The translations under genes were made by a program, and so were the position numbers. Below the pieces are notes generated by a model. It did not search any database, was not told the DNA's origin, and was given only the letters and a program-made list of their open reading frames with translations. DNA of 54,086 bases, from NCBI GenBank assembly GCA_964596115.1, contig CAZQRW010000005.1, positions 1 to 54,086 on the forward strand, read 5' to 3'. Origin of the DNA: CAZQRW01 sp964596115 (GTDB lineage: Bacteria > Hydrothermota > UBA3072 > B12-G15). How positions within the stretch are numbered: the stretch's first letter is position 1; each line of letters opens with the position of its first letter. Shown here piece by piece: positions 42,765 through 51,713 of the stretch.

Positions 42765-43318
42765 ACTTCCTCCTTTGAGAGTTTATTAAACTGACTCATC
42801 GCTTTTTCTATACCATCATTAACAAAGGTTAGAACTGCATTTATAGCTTTCTTTATTGCTTGTTCAACAGACGAAATTTCTTCATCAGTAAAAGGGGAGA
42901 GGACCCACTCTACAGGGTCTGTGCCTTCGTACCTTCCTATTCCCATTCTCAATCGGGGAATAGATTCTGTCTGAAGGTGATATATAATTGATTCTAAGCC
43001 TTTATGCCCTCCGCTACCACCTGATTTTCGTATTCTTATTACACCAAGAGGAAGGTCCATATCATCCAAAATTACAAGAATATTCTCTGCTTTGAGCGGG
43101 TTTTTTTCGAGGAATTCTTTTATTGCAATTCCTGAGTTGTTCATATAGGTGGTAGGTTTCATTATATAAATCTTTTCATATTTTGCAATAAGATAATCTC
43201 CTTTTCCAGGCAAAAAGCTTACATTTTTTATAGCTGCAAATTTGTCAACAACCATATATCCTAAATTATGACGAGTAAATTGATAATCTTTCCCTGGATT
43301 TCCTAATCCACAAATCAA
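42761..43318 (-). CDS. pth: Peptidyl-tRNA hydrolase
   Basis: 185 residues. GLGNPGKDYQFTRHNLGYMV contains the catalytic His. MKPTTYMNNSGIAI and ILVILDDMDLPLGVIRIRKSGG, followed by GGHKGLESI, complete the active site. The only suitable start is TTG at 43318, 11 bp after the end of rplY, with a weak AAGCAAG site. That would leave the GLGNPG motif at residue 4. The start is therefore less certain than the identity. Confidence 0.94.
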   Translation of the reverse strand: MICGLGNPGKDYQFTRHNLGYMVVDKFAAIKNVSFLPGKGDYLIAKYEKIYIMKPTTYMNNSGIAIKEFLEKNPLKAENILVILDDMDLPLGVIRIRKSGGSGGHKGLESIIYHLQTESIPRLRMGIGRYEGTDPVEWVLSPFTDEEISSVEQAIKKAINAVLTFVNDGIEKAMSQFNKLSKEEV

Positions 43319-43329
43319 GAATTCTTGCT

Positions 43330-44004
43330 TCAGCTTTTCTTCTCCTCTTCTTGTTCTTCCCCTTCCTTTTCCTCTTCTTTCTCTTTAGAAATTACTTCTG
43401 GCTCTGTGATTTCTTCTTCAATAACTTCCTCCTCAACAGGTGCAGCGACCTCGAGTTTCTTAGGTAGTACTATTGTGACTATGGATTGGTCTGCGTTTCC
43501 CTCAATAGTGAATTTATCTTCGGTATCAATATCCCCAATATGTATTGAATCCCCTATGTCTAAATCAGTAATGTCAACGGTGATTTTTTCGGGTATGTGT
43601 TTGGGCAGACAGGATACCTCAAGCTCTCTAACTATAAAATCAACAATTCCACCTTCCTTTACACCCTTACTTTCGCCAACAACCTCTACAGGTACCTTCA
43701 CCCTCAATTTTTCGCCTTTATGGATGATGTGAAAATCAACATGGAGCAATTTATCCGTTAAAATATCCCTTGTAACTTCTTGAAAAAGCGCAGGATAAAT
43801 CTTTTTGCCTATTTTAACATTTACAATTGTTGCCTCTGAGGGCAATGAATGGATAATTCTGATGAGGTCTTCTTTTTTTACCTTTATGTTTACAGGATTT
43901 TCACCATGACCGTATATAACACCAGGTATCCATCCGTCCTTTCTTAATTTCTTTGCTCTGTTTTTACCAACCTCTTCTCTCGTTTTTGCCAATAGCTCAA
44001 GCAT
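43330..44004 (-). CDS. rplY: 50S ribosomal protein L25, CTC type
   Basis: 224 residues. The L25 domain, ELLAKTREEVGKNRAKKLRK then GWIPGVIYGHGENPVNI, is followed by the TL5/CTC beta-domain (HIPEKITVDITDLDIGDSIH). A C-terminal acidic Glu/Lys tail of about 35 residues follows. It binds 5S rRNA. The prs-rplY-pth order is widely conserved. Confidence 0.95.
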   Translation of the reverse strand: MLELLAKTREEVGKNRAKKLRKDGWIPGVIYGHGENPVNIKVKKEDLIRIIHSLPSEATIVNVKIGKKIYPALFQEVTRDILTDKLLHVDFHIIHKGEKLRVKVPVEVVGESKGVKEGGIVDFIVRELEVSCLPKHIPEKITVDITDLDIGDSIHIGDIDTEDKFTIEGNADQSIVTIVLPKKLEVAAPVEEEVIEEEITEPEVISKEKEEEKEGEEQEEEKKS

Positions 44005-44018
44005 TTTTCCTCCTTATA

Positions 44019-44957
44019 TTAAATAAACAGTGAACTCACAGATCTTTCTTCATTAATTCTAATTATTGCCTCTCCGAGTAGTGGTGCTACGCTGACACTT
44101 TCAATCTTTTCTACGTTGTTACTTTTTAATGGAATCGAATTAGTAACCACCATTTTCTCTATGGGAGAATCCTTTATTCTTTTGAGAGAACTTCCCGAAA
44201 GAACAGGATGAGTAATGAAAGCAGATATTTTACTTGCCCCATTTTTTTGGAGCGCCTCAGCGGCTGCAACAATGGTTCCAGCTGTATCAACAATGTCATC
44301 AACAATAATAGTATTTTTTCCATTAACGTCACCAACAACGTTTATTACTTCTGCTTCGTTTGGTTTTGGCCTTCTCTTATCAATTATTGCGATAGGCACA
44401 TTATTAATTCTTTTTGCAATAGCCCTTGCTCTGTTAGCTCTTCCAAGGTCAGGCGATACAATGACTAATTTTTCTTCATTAAGGTTCATATTTTTTATGT
44501 ATTCAATCATTACTGGTGCTGCATAAAGATGGTCTACAGGAATGTTAAAATATCCCTGGATTTGTTCGGCATGGAGATCCATAGATAAAACCCGATTGGC
44601 ACCGGCAACTGATATAAGATCAGCCACTAATTTTGCAGAAATAGGAACCCTTGGCTCATCTTTTTTATCCTGTCTCGCATAGCCGAAATAAGGGATAACA
44701 GCAGTTATTCTCCTTGCGGATGCCCGTTTGAGTGCATCTATCATTATTAGAAGTTCCATAAGGTTATCGGCAGGTGGTTGAGTAGGTTGTATTACAAATA
44801 CATCCTGACCCCTCACATTTTCAAGGATCTTGACGAAGATTTCTCCATCAGAGAATTTAGTTACAAATGCCTCCGAAAGCTCTATGCCGATATAGGCAGC
44901 AATTTCTTTTGCAAGATTAATGTTTGAATTTCCTGTAAAAATTTTAAGTTTTTCCAT
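44019..44957 (-). CDS. prs: Ribose-phosphate pyrophosphokinase
   Basis: 312 residues. MEKLKIFTGNSNINLAKEI, the DLHAEQIQGYFNIPVDHLYA segment and VIPYFGYARQDKKDEPRVPI match PRPP synthetase. The PRPP-binding loop TIIVDDIVDTAGTIVAAAEA is intact. It makes PRPP from ribose 5-phosphate and ATP. GAGG precedes the ATG; the tRNA-Gln gene lies 20 bp upstream. Confidence 0.96.
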   Translation of the reverse strand: MEKLKIFTGNSNINLAKEIAAYIGIELSEAFVTKFSDGEIFVKILENVRGQDVFVIQPTQPPADNLMELLIMIDALKRASARRITAVIPYFGYARQDKKDEPRVPISAKLVADLISVAGANRVLSMDLHAEQIQGYFNIPVDHLYAAPVMIEYIKNMNLNEEKLVIVSPDLGRANRARAIAKRINNVPIAIIDKRRPKPNEAEVINVVGDVNGKNTIIVDDIVDTAGTIVAAAEALQKNGASKISAFITHPVLSGSSLKRIKDSPIEKMVVTNSIPLKSNNVEKIESVSVAPLLGEAIIRINEERSVSSLFI

Positions 44958-44977
44958 ACTTTGTTACCTCAAATTCT

Positions 44978-45049
44978 CTGGGGCGGGTGGATTCGAACCA
45001 CCGGATGCGGGATCCAAAATCCCGTGCCTTGCCACTTGGCGACGCCCCA
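44978..45049 (-). tRNA. tRNA-Gln (anticodon UUG)
   Basis: 72 nt on the minus strand with a 7-bp acceptor stem (TGGGGCG/CGCCCCA) and discriminator G. The anticodon arm is CGGGA-TTTTGGA-TCCCG, giving anticodon TTG. The T arm is GGTGG-TTCGAAT-CCACC. The CCA end is not encoded. It lies between spoVG and prs, a position seen in several bacterial groups. Confidence 0.95.
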
Positions 45050-45059
45050 AATGTTATGT

Positions 45060-45362
45060 TTATTCTTGTTCCTGTTCCTTTTCCTCCTGTGCAGTATCAG
45101 TAGTAGTCTGTGTAAGAGATTTATTATATTCATCGATAACTGCTCGTTCAAGTCTCTCTCTCATTTCATTGTTGATCGGGTGAGCAATATCCCTATATTG
45201 CCCATCCTTTCCTTTCCTGGATGGCATTGCAATAAACAACCCGTTCTGTCCTTCAATAACCTTTATGCCTCTTACTACGAATTCATTGTCAAAGGTTACA
45301 TTGGCGAAGGCTTTCAACTTAGGTTCATCCCTTAGTGTAATTTTTACCTCTGTAATCTCCAT
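45060..45362 (-). CDS. spoVG: SpoVG family regulator
   Basis: 100 residues from the ATG at 45362, where GGAGG lies 7 bp upstream and MEITEVKI matches the family start. AFANVTFDNEFVVRGIKVIE, GLFIAMPSRKGKDGQYRDIA and HPINNEMRERLERAVIDEY are diagnostic. SpoVG proteins are widespread nucleic-acid-binding regulators, not limited to sporulating bacteria. The tail is rich in Gln and Glu. It follows ispE closely. Confidence 0.95.
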   Translation of the reverse strand: MEITEVKITLRDEPKLKAFANVTFDNEFVVRGIKVIEGQNGLFIAMPSRKGKDGQYRDIAHPINNEMRERLERAVIDEYNKSLTQTTTDTAQEEKEQEQE

Positions 45363-45364
45363 AC

Positions 45365-46255
45365 TTAATCCTCCCATTGGTTGAACTGTTTTAAATATAC
45401 ATCGCCCTTAACAGGTTTAGTAACCCGGAAATTTTCTGGGTTACTAACCTTTCCTTGGATATAAAAAGCCTCTGTTGCCTTATCAAAAAAACCCACTAAT
45501 GCAGAACCAGAACCACATAGGGTAACTGCTCTTGCATTGTTTTTTAGCATAATTTCCTTTATCACCCTCAACTCTCCATATTTTTCAAAAATGAGGGGTT
45601 CAAAAATATTGAAAATTCCTTCGTATATCTTATACTTTTCACCTCCTCGCAAAGCTTGCAGTAGAATATTAATATCCTTTTTTTGATTTGTCAAGAATTT
45701 AGATGAAATATTATTATATGCCCATTCTGTGGATACACTAAATTTTGGGAAGTAAATGAGAAAATACATTTCTGGACAGGAGAAAGATTCTTTTATAATA
45801 TCTCCAATCCCTTCGGCGAACACGGTTCCCCCTAATGTAAAAAAAGGCCCATCAGCACCAATGGTTCGTGCAATATTAAAAATTTGTTTCTTTGTAAGGG
45901 GATTTTTGTACAATGCATTTAGTGAAAGTAGTGTTGAAACCCCATCAGATGTTCCTCCTGCAAGCCCGCTGCCTATGGGGATTCTCTTTTCTATACGAAT
46001 TTCAATACCTTCATTGATATTTGCTTCTTTAAAAAAAGCATCAGCGGCTCTATAGGCAAAGTTGTTTGAATCCAGAGGGATAGGCATATTTGATACGATA
46101 CGTATTCCTGAATCTACTGTTTTTATGGTGATTAAATCGGATATATCTATCATCTGGAATACCGTCTGGATATTGTGGTATCCATCTGATCTCTTTGATG
46201 CTACATTTAAATATAGATTTATCTTTCCGAAGGCTGATACACTAATTGAGCTCAT
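45365..46255 (-). CDS. ispE: 4-diphosphocytidyl-2-C-methyl-D-erythritol kinase
   Basis: 296 residues, GHMP kinase. FGKINLYLNVASKRSDGYHN is the N-terminal substrate motif. RIPIGSGLAGGTSDGVSTLL is the ATP loop, and VTLCGSGSALVGFFD the C-terminal motif. It performs the fourth MEP-pathway step, as IspD performs the third in the same gene run. It overlaps gmhA by 14 bp. Confidence 0.94.
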   Translation of the reverse strand: MSSISVSAFGKINLYLNVASKRSDGYHNIQTVFQMIDISDLITIKTVDSGIRIVSNMPIPLDSNNFAYRAADAFFKEANINEGIEIRIEKRIPIGSGLAGGTSDGVSTLLSLNALYKNPLTKKQIFNIARTIGADGPFFTLGGTVFAEGIGDIIKESFSCPEMYFLIYFPKFSVSTEWAYNNISSKFLTNQKKDINILLQALRGGEKYKIYEGIFNIFEPLIFEKYGELRVIKEIMLKNNARAVTLCGSGSALVGFFDKATEAFYIQGKVSNPENFRVTKPVKGDVYLKQFNQWED

Positions 46256-46838
46256 TCTCTATGATTTCAACAATTATGTGGCCAATTGTAATATGCGATT
46301 CTTGAATCCGCTGTGTGTTGGCAGAATTGACAACGATAGGTAAGTCAACATTATTTTTCAAATTTCCCCCTCCTTTTCCGAGTAAGCCAATAGTTAATAT
46401 TCCCATTTTTTTTGCAGCTTTGGAAGCCTCAATTAGGTTAACGGAATTGCCACTTGTGCTTATGAGGATAAGGATATCACCTTTTTCACCGATGGCTTCT
46501 ACCTGTCTTGAAAAAACATATTTAAACCCCCTATCATTGGATACAGCTGTAAGCACAGAGGTATTTGTGGTAAGGGAAATAGCTGGTAGGGCTATTCTAT
46601 TTTTGTTGAGCTTTTCAATGAATTCCGCTGCAATGTGCTGGGCATCAGCTGCACTTCCACCATTTCCTACAAGGAGAATCTTGTGAGAATTTTTCAAAGT
46701 TTCTTTGATTCTGGATATAGCTGTATAAATTAATTCAGATAATGAAAATAGAGATTCTTTTGTTCGTATAGAATCTTTGATTATCCTCTCAATTTCTTTT
46801 GTTGTCTGATTTTTTTGGACCTTCACTTTTCTTTTCAT
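46242..46838 (-). CDS. gmhA: Phosphoheptose isomerase (SIS domain)
   Basis: 198 residues. The SIS motif is ILLVGNGGSAADAQHIAAEF, followed by DILILISTSGNSVNLIEAS. The active-site His region is QESHITIGHIIVEIIE. GmhA converts sedoheptulose 7-phosphate to D-glycero-D-manno-heptose 7-phosphate, the first step to ADP- or GDP-heptose. DiaA is a close relative, but the GT9 enzyme at 36201 favours heptose synthesis. Confidence 0.88.
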   Translation of the reverse strand: MKRKVKVQKNQTTKEIERIIKDSIRTKESLFSLSELIYTAISRIKETLKNSHKILLVGNGGSAADAQHIAAEFIEKLNKNRIALPAISLTTNTSVLTAVSNDRGFKYVFSRQVEAIGEKGDILILISTSGNSVNLIEASKAAKKMGILTIGLLGKGGGNLKNNVDLPIVVNSANTQRIQESHITIGHIIVEIIENELN

Positions 46839-46865
46839 ATCTTTATTGTTATCCCTAAAAGGTTA

Positions 46866-47579
46866 TTATATATCATTTAATATATTTTTATTCTTTTCGT
46901 ATAGTGTACCAATCACGACGATATCTGCTCCATAATGGAAGTATTTTTTGATCTCATCCATACTTTTTATGCCTCCTCCGACCATCAAGGGTATAGAAAC
47001 GGAATCACTTACCTTTTTAACGGCATCAAAAGGTATACTATACTTTGCTCCACTCCCCGCATCAAGATAGAGAAGTTTCATCCCGAGTAATTCGGCAGCA
47101 ACAGCGTGTGCAAGTATAATTTCTGATTTTGTACGAGGAATTGGCTTTGTATTACTGATAAACTCAACAGAGGTACGTGCCCCTGATTCTATTAACATGT
47201 AACCAGTAGAGATAGCTTCTATCCCCATACCCTTCAGTTTAAGAGCGGCATTAACTTGTTCTCCTATAAGGTATTGGGGATTTCTTCCACTGATGAGTGA
47301 AAGAAAGAGTATAGCATCGGCATATTTGGAAATCTGTAGAGAAGACCCTGGGAAAATAACTACCGGTTTATTCGTATATTTTTTTACTTCTTTTGTAAAG
47401 AGGTCAAAATCTGCAGTAAAGAGGGTGCTGCCACCTATCAAAATCATGAAGACATTTGAATTATTTATACTTTCAATATTTTTACGTACATTGTGGATTT
47501 TTTCGTTGTCCGGATCAATAAGCAGTGCAATTCCCTTTTTGTTGTTTTTTTTCAATTCTAAAATTTTATTGTAAATCAT
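46866..47579 (-). CDS. Geranylgeranylglyceryl phosphate synthase (group II, PcrB-like family)
   Basis: 237 residues, TIM-barrel prenyltransferase. GIALLIDPDNEKIHNVRK, ILFLSLISGRNPQYLIGEQV, KLLYLDAGSGAKYSIPFDAV and IPLMVGGGIKSMDEIKKYF are the family motifs. The YLIGEQ variant fits group II GGGP synthases of some bacteria and archaea, better than Firmicutes PcrB. It would join sn-glycerol-1-phosphate to a polyprenyl diphosphate, the first step of archaeal-type ether lipid synthesis. It overlaps the geranylgeranyl reductase gene by 14 bp. Chain length cannot be deduced by eye. Confidence 0.88.
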   Translation of the reverse strand: MIYNKILELKKNNKKGIALLIDPDNEKIHNVRKNIESINNSNVFMILIGGSTLFTADFDLFTKEVKKYTNKPVVIFPGSSLQISKYADAILFLSLISGRNPQYLIGEQVNAALKLKGMGIEAISTGYMLIESGARTSVEFISNTKPIPRTKSEIILAHAVAAELLGMKLLYLDAGSGAKYSIPFDAVKKVSDSVSIPLMVGGGIKSMDEIKKYFHYGADIVVIGTLYEKNKNILNDI

Positions 47580-48735
47580 ATCTTCCTTTTAGCAATACTC
47601 TCCCATATTTTAAAATATACGGATACTCAAGAAATAAATCACGTAAAATAGAATAAGTATGTATTTTAGTCATTTTCTTTTTATCTAATTTCTTTATACC
47701 AAATTTAAAAAAATTTTCAAGGTCTTTATCAGAAAAATTTTCAATAATCTTTTTGACATTTATTCCCCACTTTATGTTCTTACCAAGTGTTTTTTTCCAT
47801 TTCTTTTCATAGTATAACAATGCAGTTTTTGATAAACCGTTCTTTACAATTGATTCACCTAATATTTTTGCACTTGTCAATGCATGTGCGATCCCACCCC
47901 CTGTAAAAGGATCGGCTAATCTTGCAGCGTCGCCGATAAGGGCAGCCATTTTATCTTTATCCACAAGTTTCTCCTGATATACCGCAGGAATACCAGAGCC
48001 AAATTTGCTCAAGACACTGTATTTTTTGAAACGGAATTTTAGTATTTCCTTCAGGAAAAATTCAGGATATCTATTTGTTTTTTTTCTGTCTATTCCAACC
48101 CCTGCGTTGAATGTCCCATTGCCTTTTGAGAATACCCAGCCGTAACCACCAGGTGCGATCTTATTCCCGAAGAAAAATTCCATTGATGATGTATGCTCAT
48201 TTGTGTATATAAGATATTGGTATGTCATATAAAATTGTCCGTATGAGAGCGGCGTCGTTAGCCCTATTGTTTTTCCCACAAGGGAAGGAAGTCCATCACT
48301 GCCAATTAGAAGTTTTGAATAAAAAATACCTCCATCCTGTAATTTTACCTTCCAATAATTCTCATTTCTATGTAGATCCACAACGGCATTCCCCGTAATC
48401 GTCTCTGTACCTGCTTTTGCTGCTTCAATGAATAGATCATAATCAAATATTCTTCTGTTTAGAATCCAACCACCACCAGGGAATTTAATCGTAAAATGAC
48501 TTTTGAAAGGAGAGAAAAAAGTAATTTCTTTGATATTAGAAGAGATCCATCTCTTTTTAATATTTATGATGTCCGTAATGGAGTCTTTAGAAAGGGCTTC
48601 CCCACAATGGATATTGTCGCCAGGCAAACGCTTTTTTTCTATAAGTAGAGTTTTATACCCATTCTTTGAGACGATAGAAGAAAAAAAAGAGCCAGCAGGA
48701 CCTGCTCCTACTACAATAAAATCATACTTTTTCAA
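47566..48735 (-). CDS. Geranylgeranyl reductase family flavoprotein
   Basis: 389 residues. The FAD fold is FIVVGAGPAGSFFSSIVSKN. The family Cys is in NIHCGEALSK. GGYGWVFSKGNGTFNAGVGI carries the Y-x-W-x-F motif of GGRs. GDAARLADPFTGGGIAHALT is the second FAD site. Archaeal and some bacterial GGRs saturate prenyl chains. It lies directly between a two-cluster ferredoxin and GGGP synthase, overlapping both by 14 bp. Confidence 0.88.
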   Translation of the reverse strand: MKKYDFIVVGAGPAGSFFSSIVSKNGYKTLLIEKKRLPGDNIHCGEALSKDSITDIINIKKRWISSNIKEITFFSPFKSHFTIKFPGGGWILNRRIFDYDLFIEAAKAGTETITGNAVVDLHRNENYWKVKLQDGGIFYSKLLIGSDGLPSLVGKTIGLTTPLSYGQFYMTYQYLIYTNEHTSSMEFFFGNKIAPGGYGWVFSKGNGTFNAGVGIDRKKTNRYPEFFLKEILKFRFKKYSVLSKFGSGIPAVYQEKLVDKDKMAALIGDAARLADPFTGGGIAHALTSAKILGESIVKNGLSKTALLYYEKKWKKTLGKNIKWGINVKKIIENFSDKDLENFFKFGIKKLDKKKMTKIHTYSILRDLFLEYPYILKYGRVLLKGRYDLQ

Positions 48736-48922
48736 TAGCTTCCTCCGGACAAATCTTAATACATAATGAACAGTATATACATTTACTTGAGACTATAATT
48801 TTAGACCTTCCTATCTGCAAGCATTTTTCAGGACATACAGCGCAACATAGACCACACAAGGAACAATTATCCTTGAAGATCAACGATTTTTGACAGTATT
48901 TTTTTGAAGTCTCTTTTGACAT
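48722..48922 (-). CDS. Two-[4Fe-4S] ferredoxin
   Basis: 66 residues with CSLCGLCCAVCPEKC (about 20-34) and CIYCSLCIKICPEEA, two cubane sites. The ATG at 48922 lies inside the 3' end of alaS (56-bp overlap) and has GGAGAG only just upstream. A TTG at 48883 is an alternative start just outside the cluster motifs. It overlaps the GGR gene by 14 bp. In Methanosarcina acetivorans a neighbouring ferredoxin feeds electrons to GGR, so this is probably a dedicated donor. Confidence 0.85.
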   Translation of the reverse strand: MSKETSKKYCQKSLIFKDNCSLCGLCCAVCPEKCLQIGRSKIIVSSKCIYCSLCIKICPEEAIEKV

Positions 48923-51434
48923 CTCTCCAACCTTCTGGGTTCTTCCCTCCTCCCTCAGCAAGATGGGGACGCCCGCCTCCACCACCTTTAATATAACCGG
49001 ATATTGCTTTTAAAATTTCTCCTGCGAGTACCTTGTCGGTTAGACTTTCACCCACAAAAGACACTACAAAGATAGAATTTTTAGACAATTGAGCGAGGAG
49101 TCCAATTCCATTTTTCATTATTTTCCGTAAACCATCTGCTATATCCCTTATAAATTCTTTTGAGCCATCAATATCAGAAATAATATATTCAATATCCTCA
49201 ATTGTTTTCCTTTGATTCAACAAATCCTTTATGAGGATTTTTTCTCTTTCTTTATTGATTTTTTTCAGCTCATGCTGTAACATTTTTTCTTGCTTTATTA
49301 ATTCCTGTAATCTTTCAATGAGTCTTTCCTCATCTGTTTTTAAAATGGATGATAGAAGTGAAATCTTACCGGCATAATTCTGAAATAGTTTATACCCTGT
49401 TTCACCAGTTACTGCCTCTATTCGTCTTATACCTGCAGCGATACCCCTTTCCGATATAATTTTAAAAGTTAATATTTGTGAAGTGTTTTTTACATGGGTG
49501 CCAGCGCAGAATTCCTTTGAAAAATCCTTTATCTCTACAATTCTTACAAGGTCTCCATATTTTTCGCCAAAGAAGGCCAATGCTCCACTCTTTTTTGCCT
49601 CTTCGAAAGGCATATTATAAGTGATTACTTCCCTTTCCTCTGCGATAGTTTGATTGACAATATCTTCAATTACCCTTATTTCATCTTCATTCAGAGGAGA
49701 GGGGTGAGAAAAATCAAACCTCAATCTATCTGAGGTAACGAGTGACCCCTTCTGTTGTACATGTTTGCCAAGGGTTTTTCTTAGTGTTGTGTGTAAAATA
49801 TGCGTTGCTGTATGATTTCTCATAATGTTTAATCTTCTCATCCTATCAACTATAGCTAAAACATGTCCTGGCTTAAATACACCTTTAACCTTACCGTAAT
49901 GTATATGTCCAAGTTCTTGTTTTTGAGTGTCTAACACCCTGATTTCGAAGCCATCACCTTTTATAACACCTGTATCTCCGACCTGGCCACCAGACTCAGC
50001 ATAGAATGGTGTTTTTTCTAAGACTAGTTCAATACCATCATCAATAAATCTAAAGGCCTTAACATCTGTTTCTTCCTGAAGTTTCTTGTAGCCTGTAAAT
50101 CTTGGTTTTTTCCTACTTAATATTTCCCATTTGGCGATTTCTTTTGTTCGAAACCTGGCTTTCTTTTTTGCCCTTTCTTTTTGTTTCTTCATAGCTTCTT
50201 CAAACCCTACATTGTCAATAGACAATTTTGCTTCTTTTAGAAGATTTTCTGTTAGTTCGGGAGGGAAACCATAGGTGTCGTATAGAAGAAAAACATCCTT
50301 GCCGCTCAAATATTTTTTATTGTGGTTTTTGCAATCCTCTATTAAATCATTAAGGATTGAGATGCCCCTATCGAGCGTTTTTAAAAATCTTTCCTCTTCT
50401 GACTTTATGATTAAAGTAATGTGGTTTAGGTTTTCGCGAAGTTCTGGATAATATTCCCCCATAATTCGGGTTACTGTAGGTACAAGATTATATAGTAAAG
50501 GTTTATCAACTCCCATTTTATGTAATTGGACAAGGGAGCGTCTAATCAATCTTCTTAAAACATACCCTCTTCCCTCATTTGAAGGGTAAACAGAATCTGA
50601 TATTGAGAATGTCAATGCCCTTATATGATCCGCAATAATTCTCAATTCTCTTTTATATTTTTTATAATCTTTTTCAGTTAGTCTCTCTATTTGTAAAATA
50701 ATGGGATAGAAAAGGTCAGTTTCAAATATACTTTCCTTTTTTTGCATAATCATAGCCAGCCTTTCTAAACCCATGCCCGTATCGACACCCTTATTTTTCA
50801 ACTCAAGCCGTTGCTTGCCCTGTTGATTATACTGTGGGAATACTATGTTCCAGACCTCTACAAATCTATCGCACTCTTCGTCCTCAAGAGTGCAATTTCC
50901 AAATGTCTTTCCCATATCAAAGTAGATTTCAGTATCTGGACCGCAGGGACCACTTCCCCCCGCAGGACCCCAGAAATTATCTTTTAATCTAAAAATTTTT
51001 TTAGGGTGTAAGCCTATCTTTTTTGACCATATTTTATATGTTTCGTCATCTTCAGGATGACAGGAAACGAAAAGATGCTCTTCAGGGATATGTAGAACAT
51101 CTGTGAGTAATTCCCATGCCCACTTTATAGCCTCCTCCTTAAAATAGTCACCAAATGAAAAATTACCCAGCATTTCAAAGAAGGTATCATGCCTTATTGT
51201 TTCTCCAACCTTTTCAATATCAGATAGCCTCAAACATTTCTGAACGCTTGCAGCCCTCTTATAGGGAAGAGGTATTTCTCCGGACCAAAGGGGTTTAAAC
51301 TGTACCATACCTGCTGAAGTAAAAAGTAAGGTAGGGTCCCTTTGAGGAACGAGGGAAGAGGAAGGCACAATAATATGTCCCTTTTCTCTAAAGAATTTAA
51401 GGAATGTCTCTCTCAATTTTTGCGAATCCCACAT
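48867..51434 (-). CDS. alaS: Alanyl-tRNA synthetase
   Basis: 855 residues from the ATG at 51434. An upstream ATG at 51452 lies inside the -10 box and would not be transcribed from this promoter. MWDSQKLRETFLKFFREKGH is the normal family start. The catalytic core (DPTLLFTSAGMVQFKPL), editing domain (NHTATHILHTTLRKTLG; EFCAGTHV) and C-Ala domain (GGGGGRPHLAEGGGKNPEG) are all present. Full length, no sign of damage. Confidence 0.97.
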   Translation of the reverse strand: MWDSQKLRETFLKFFREKGHIIVPSSSLVPQRDPTLLFTSAGMVQFKPLWSGEIPLPYKRAASVQKCLRLSDIEKVGETIRHDTFFEMLGNFSFGDYFKEEAIKWAWELLTDVLHIPEEHLFVSCHPEDDETYKIWSKKIGLHPKKIFRLKDNFWGPAGGSGPCGPDTEIYFDMGKTFGNCTLEDEECDRFVEVWNIVFPQYNQQGKQRLELKNKGVDTGMGLERLAMIMQKKESIFETDLFYPIILQIERLTEKDYKKYKRELRIIADHIRALTFSISDSVYPSNEGRGYVLRRLIRRSLVQLHKMGVDKPLLYNLVPTVTRIMGEYYPELRENLNHITLIIKSEEERFLKTLDRGISILNDLIEDCKNHNKKYLSGKDVFLLYDTYGFPPELTENLLKEAKLSIDNVGFEEAMKKQKERAKKKARFRTKEIAKWEILSRKKPRFTGYKKLQEETDVKAFRFIDDGIELVLEKTPFYAESGGQVGDTGVIKGDGFEIRVLDTQKQELGHIHYGKVKGVFKPGHVLAIVDRMRRLNIMRNHTATHILHTTLRKTLGKHVQQKGSLVTSDRLRFDFSHPSPLNEDEIRVIEDIVNQTIAEEREVITYNMPFEEAKKSGALAFFGEKYGDLVRIVEIKDFSKEFCAGTHVKNTSQILTFKIISERGIAAGIRRIEAVTGETGYKLFQNYAGKISLLSSILKTDEERLIERLQELIKQEKMLQHELKKINKEREKILIKDLLNQRKTIEDIEYIISDIDGSKEFIRDIADGLRKIMKNGIGLLAQLSKNSIFVVSFVGESLTDKVLAGEILKAISGYIKGGGGGRPHLAEGGGKNPEGWRDVKRDFKKILSKIVDLQG

Positions 51435-51443
51435 AGTGTCTTT

Positions 51444-51471
51444 ATAATACATATATAGTAGTTTTTGTCAA
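51444..51471 (-). promoter_or_regulatory. Promoter of the alaS gene run, near-leaderless
   Basis: Minus strand: TTGACA (51471-51466), 16 bp, TATTAT (51449-51444). The expected start near 51437 is about three bases before the alaS ATG at 51434. No Shine-Dalgarno site is possible in such a leader. Confidence 0.65.
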
Positions 51472-51578
51472 TAATAGGGGAGGGATTTGAGATTATTATA
51501 AAATAATGTAGGAGAGGATCCTGGTAAAATTTAAAATTTAAAGACTGACACCGAATTGAAAGAAAGTAGTTCTAAGTC

Positions 51579-51640
51579 TTGACATCCCCCCAAAAAATTT
51601 TTATGATGCGAGCGTGAAGACTGGGATATATTCCTATCCC
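51579..51640 (+). promoter_or_regulatory. Promoter and leader hairpin of the CPBP gene
   Basis: TTGACA (51579-51584), 17 bp, TATGAT (51602-51607). The leader of about 100 nt contains a perfect 6-bp hairpin, GGGATA-TATTCC-TATCCC (51623-51640). It ends with AAAGGAGG before the ATG at 51714, so this unit is conventionally led. Confidence 0.55.
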
Positions 51641-51713
51641 TAAATTTCTTTTGGATTTTGCTACACCGAATCCATTAGGCGAGAAGCAATAACTAATTTA
51701 AAGGAGGATACAA

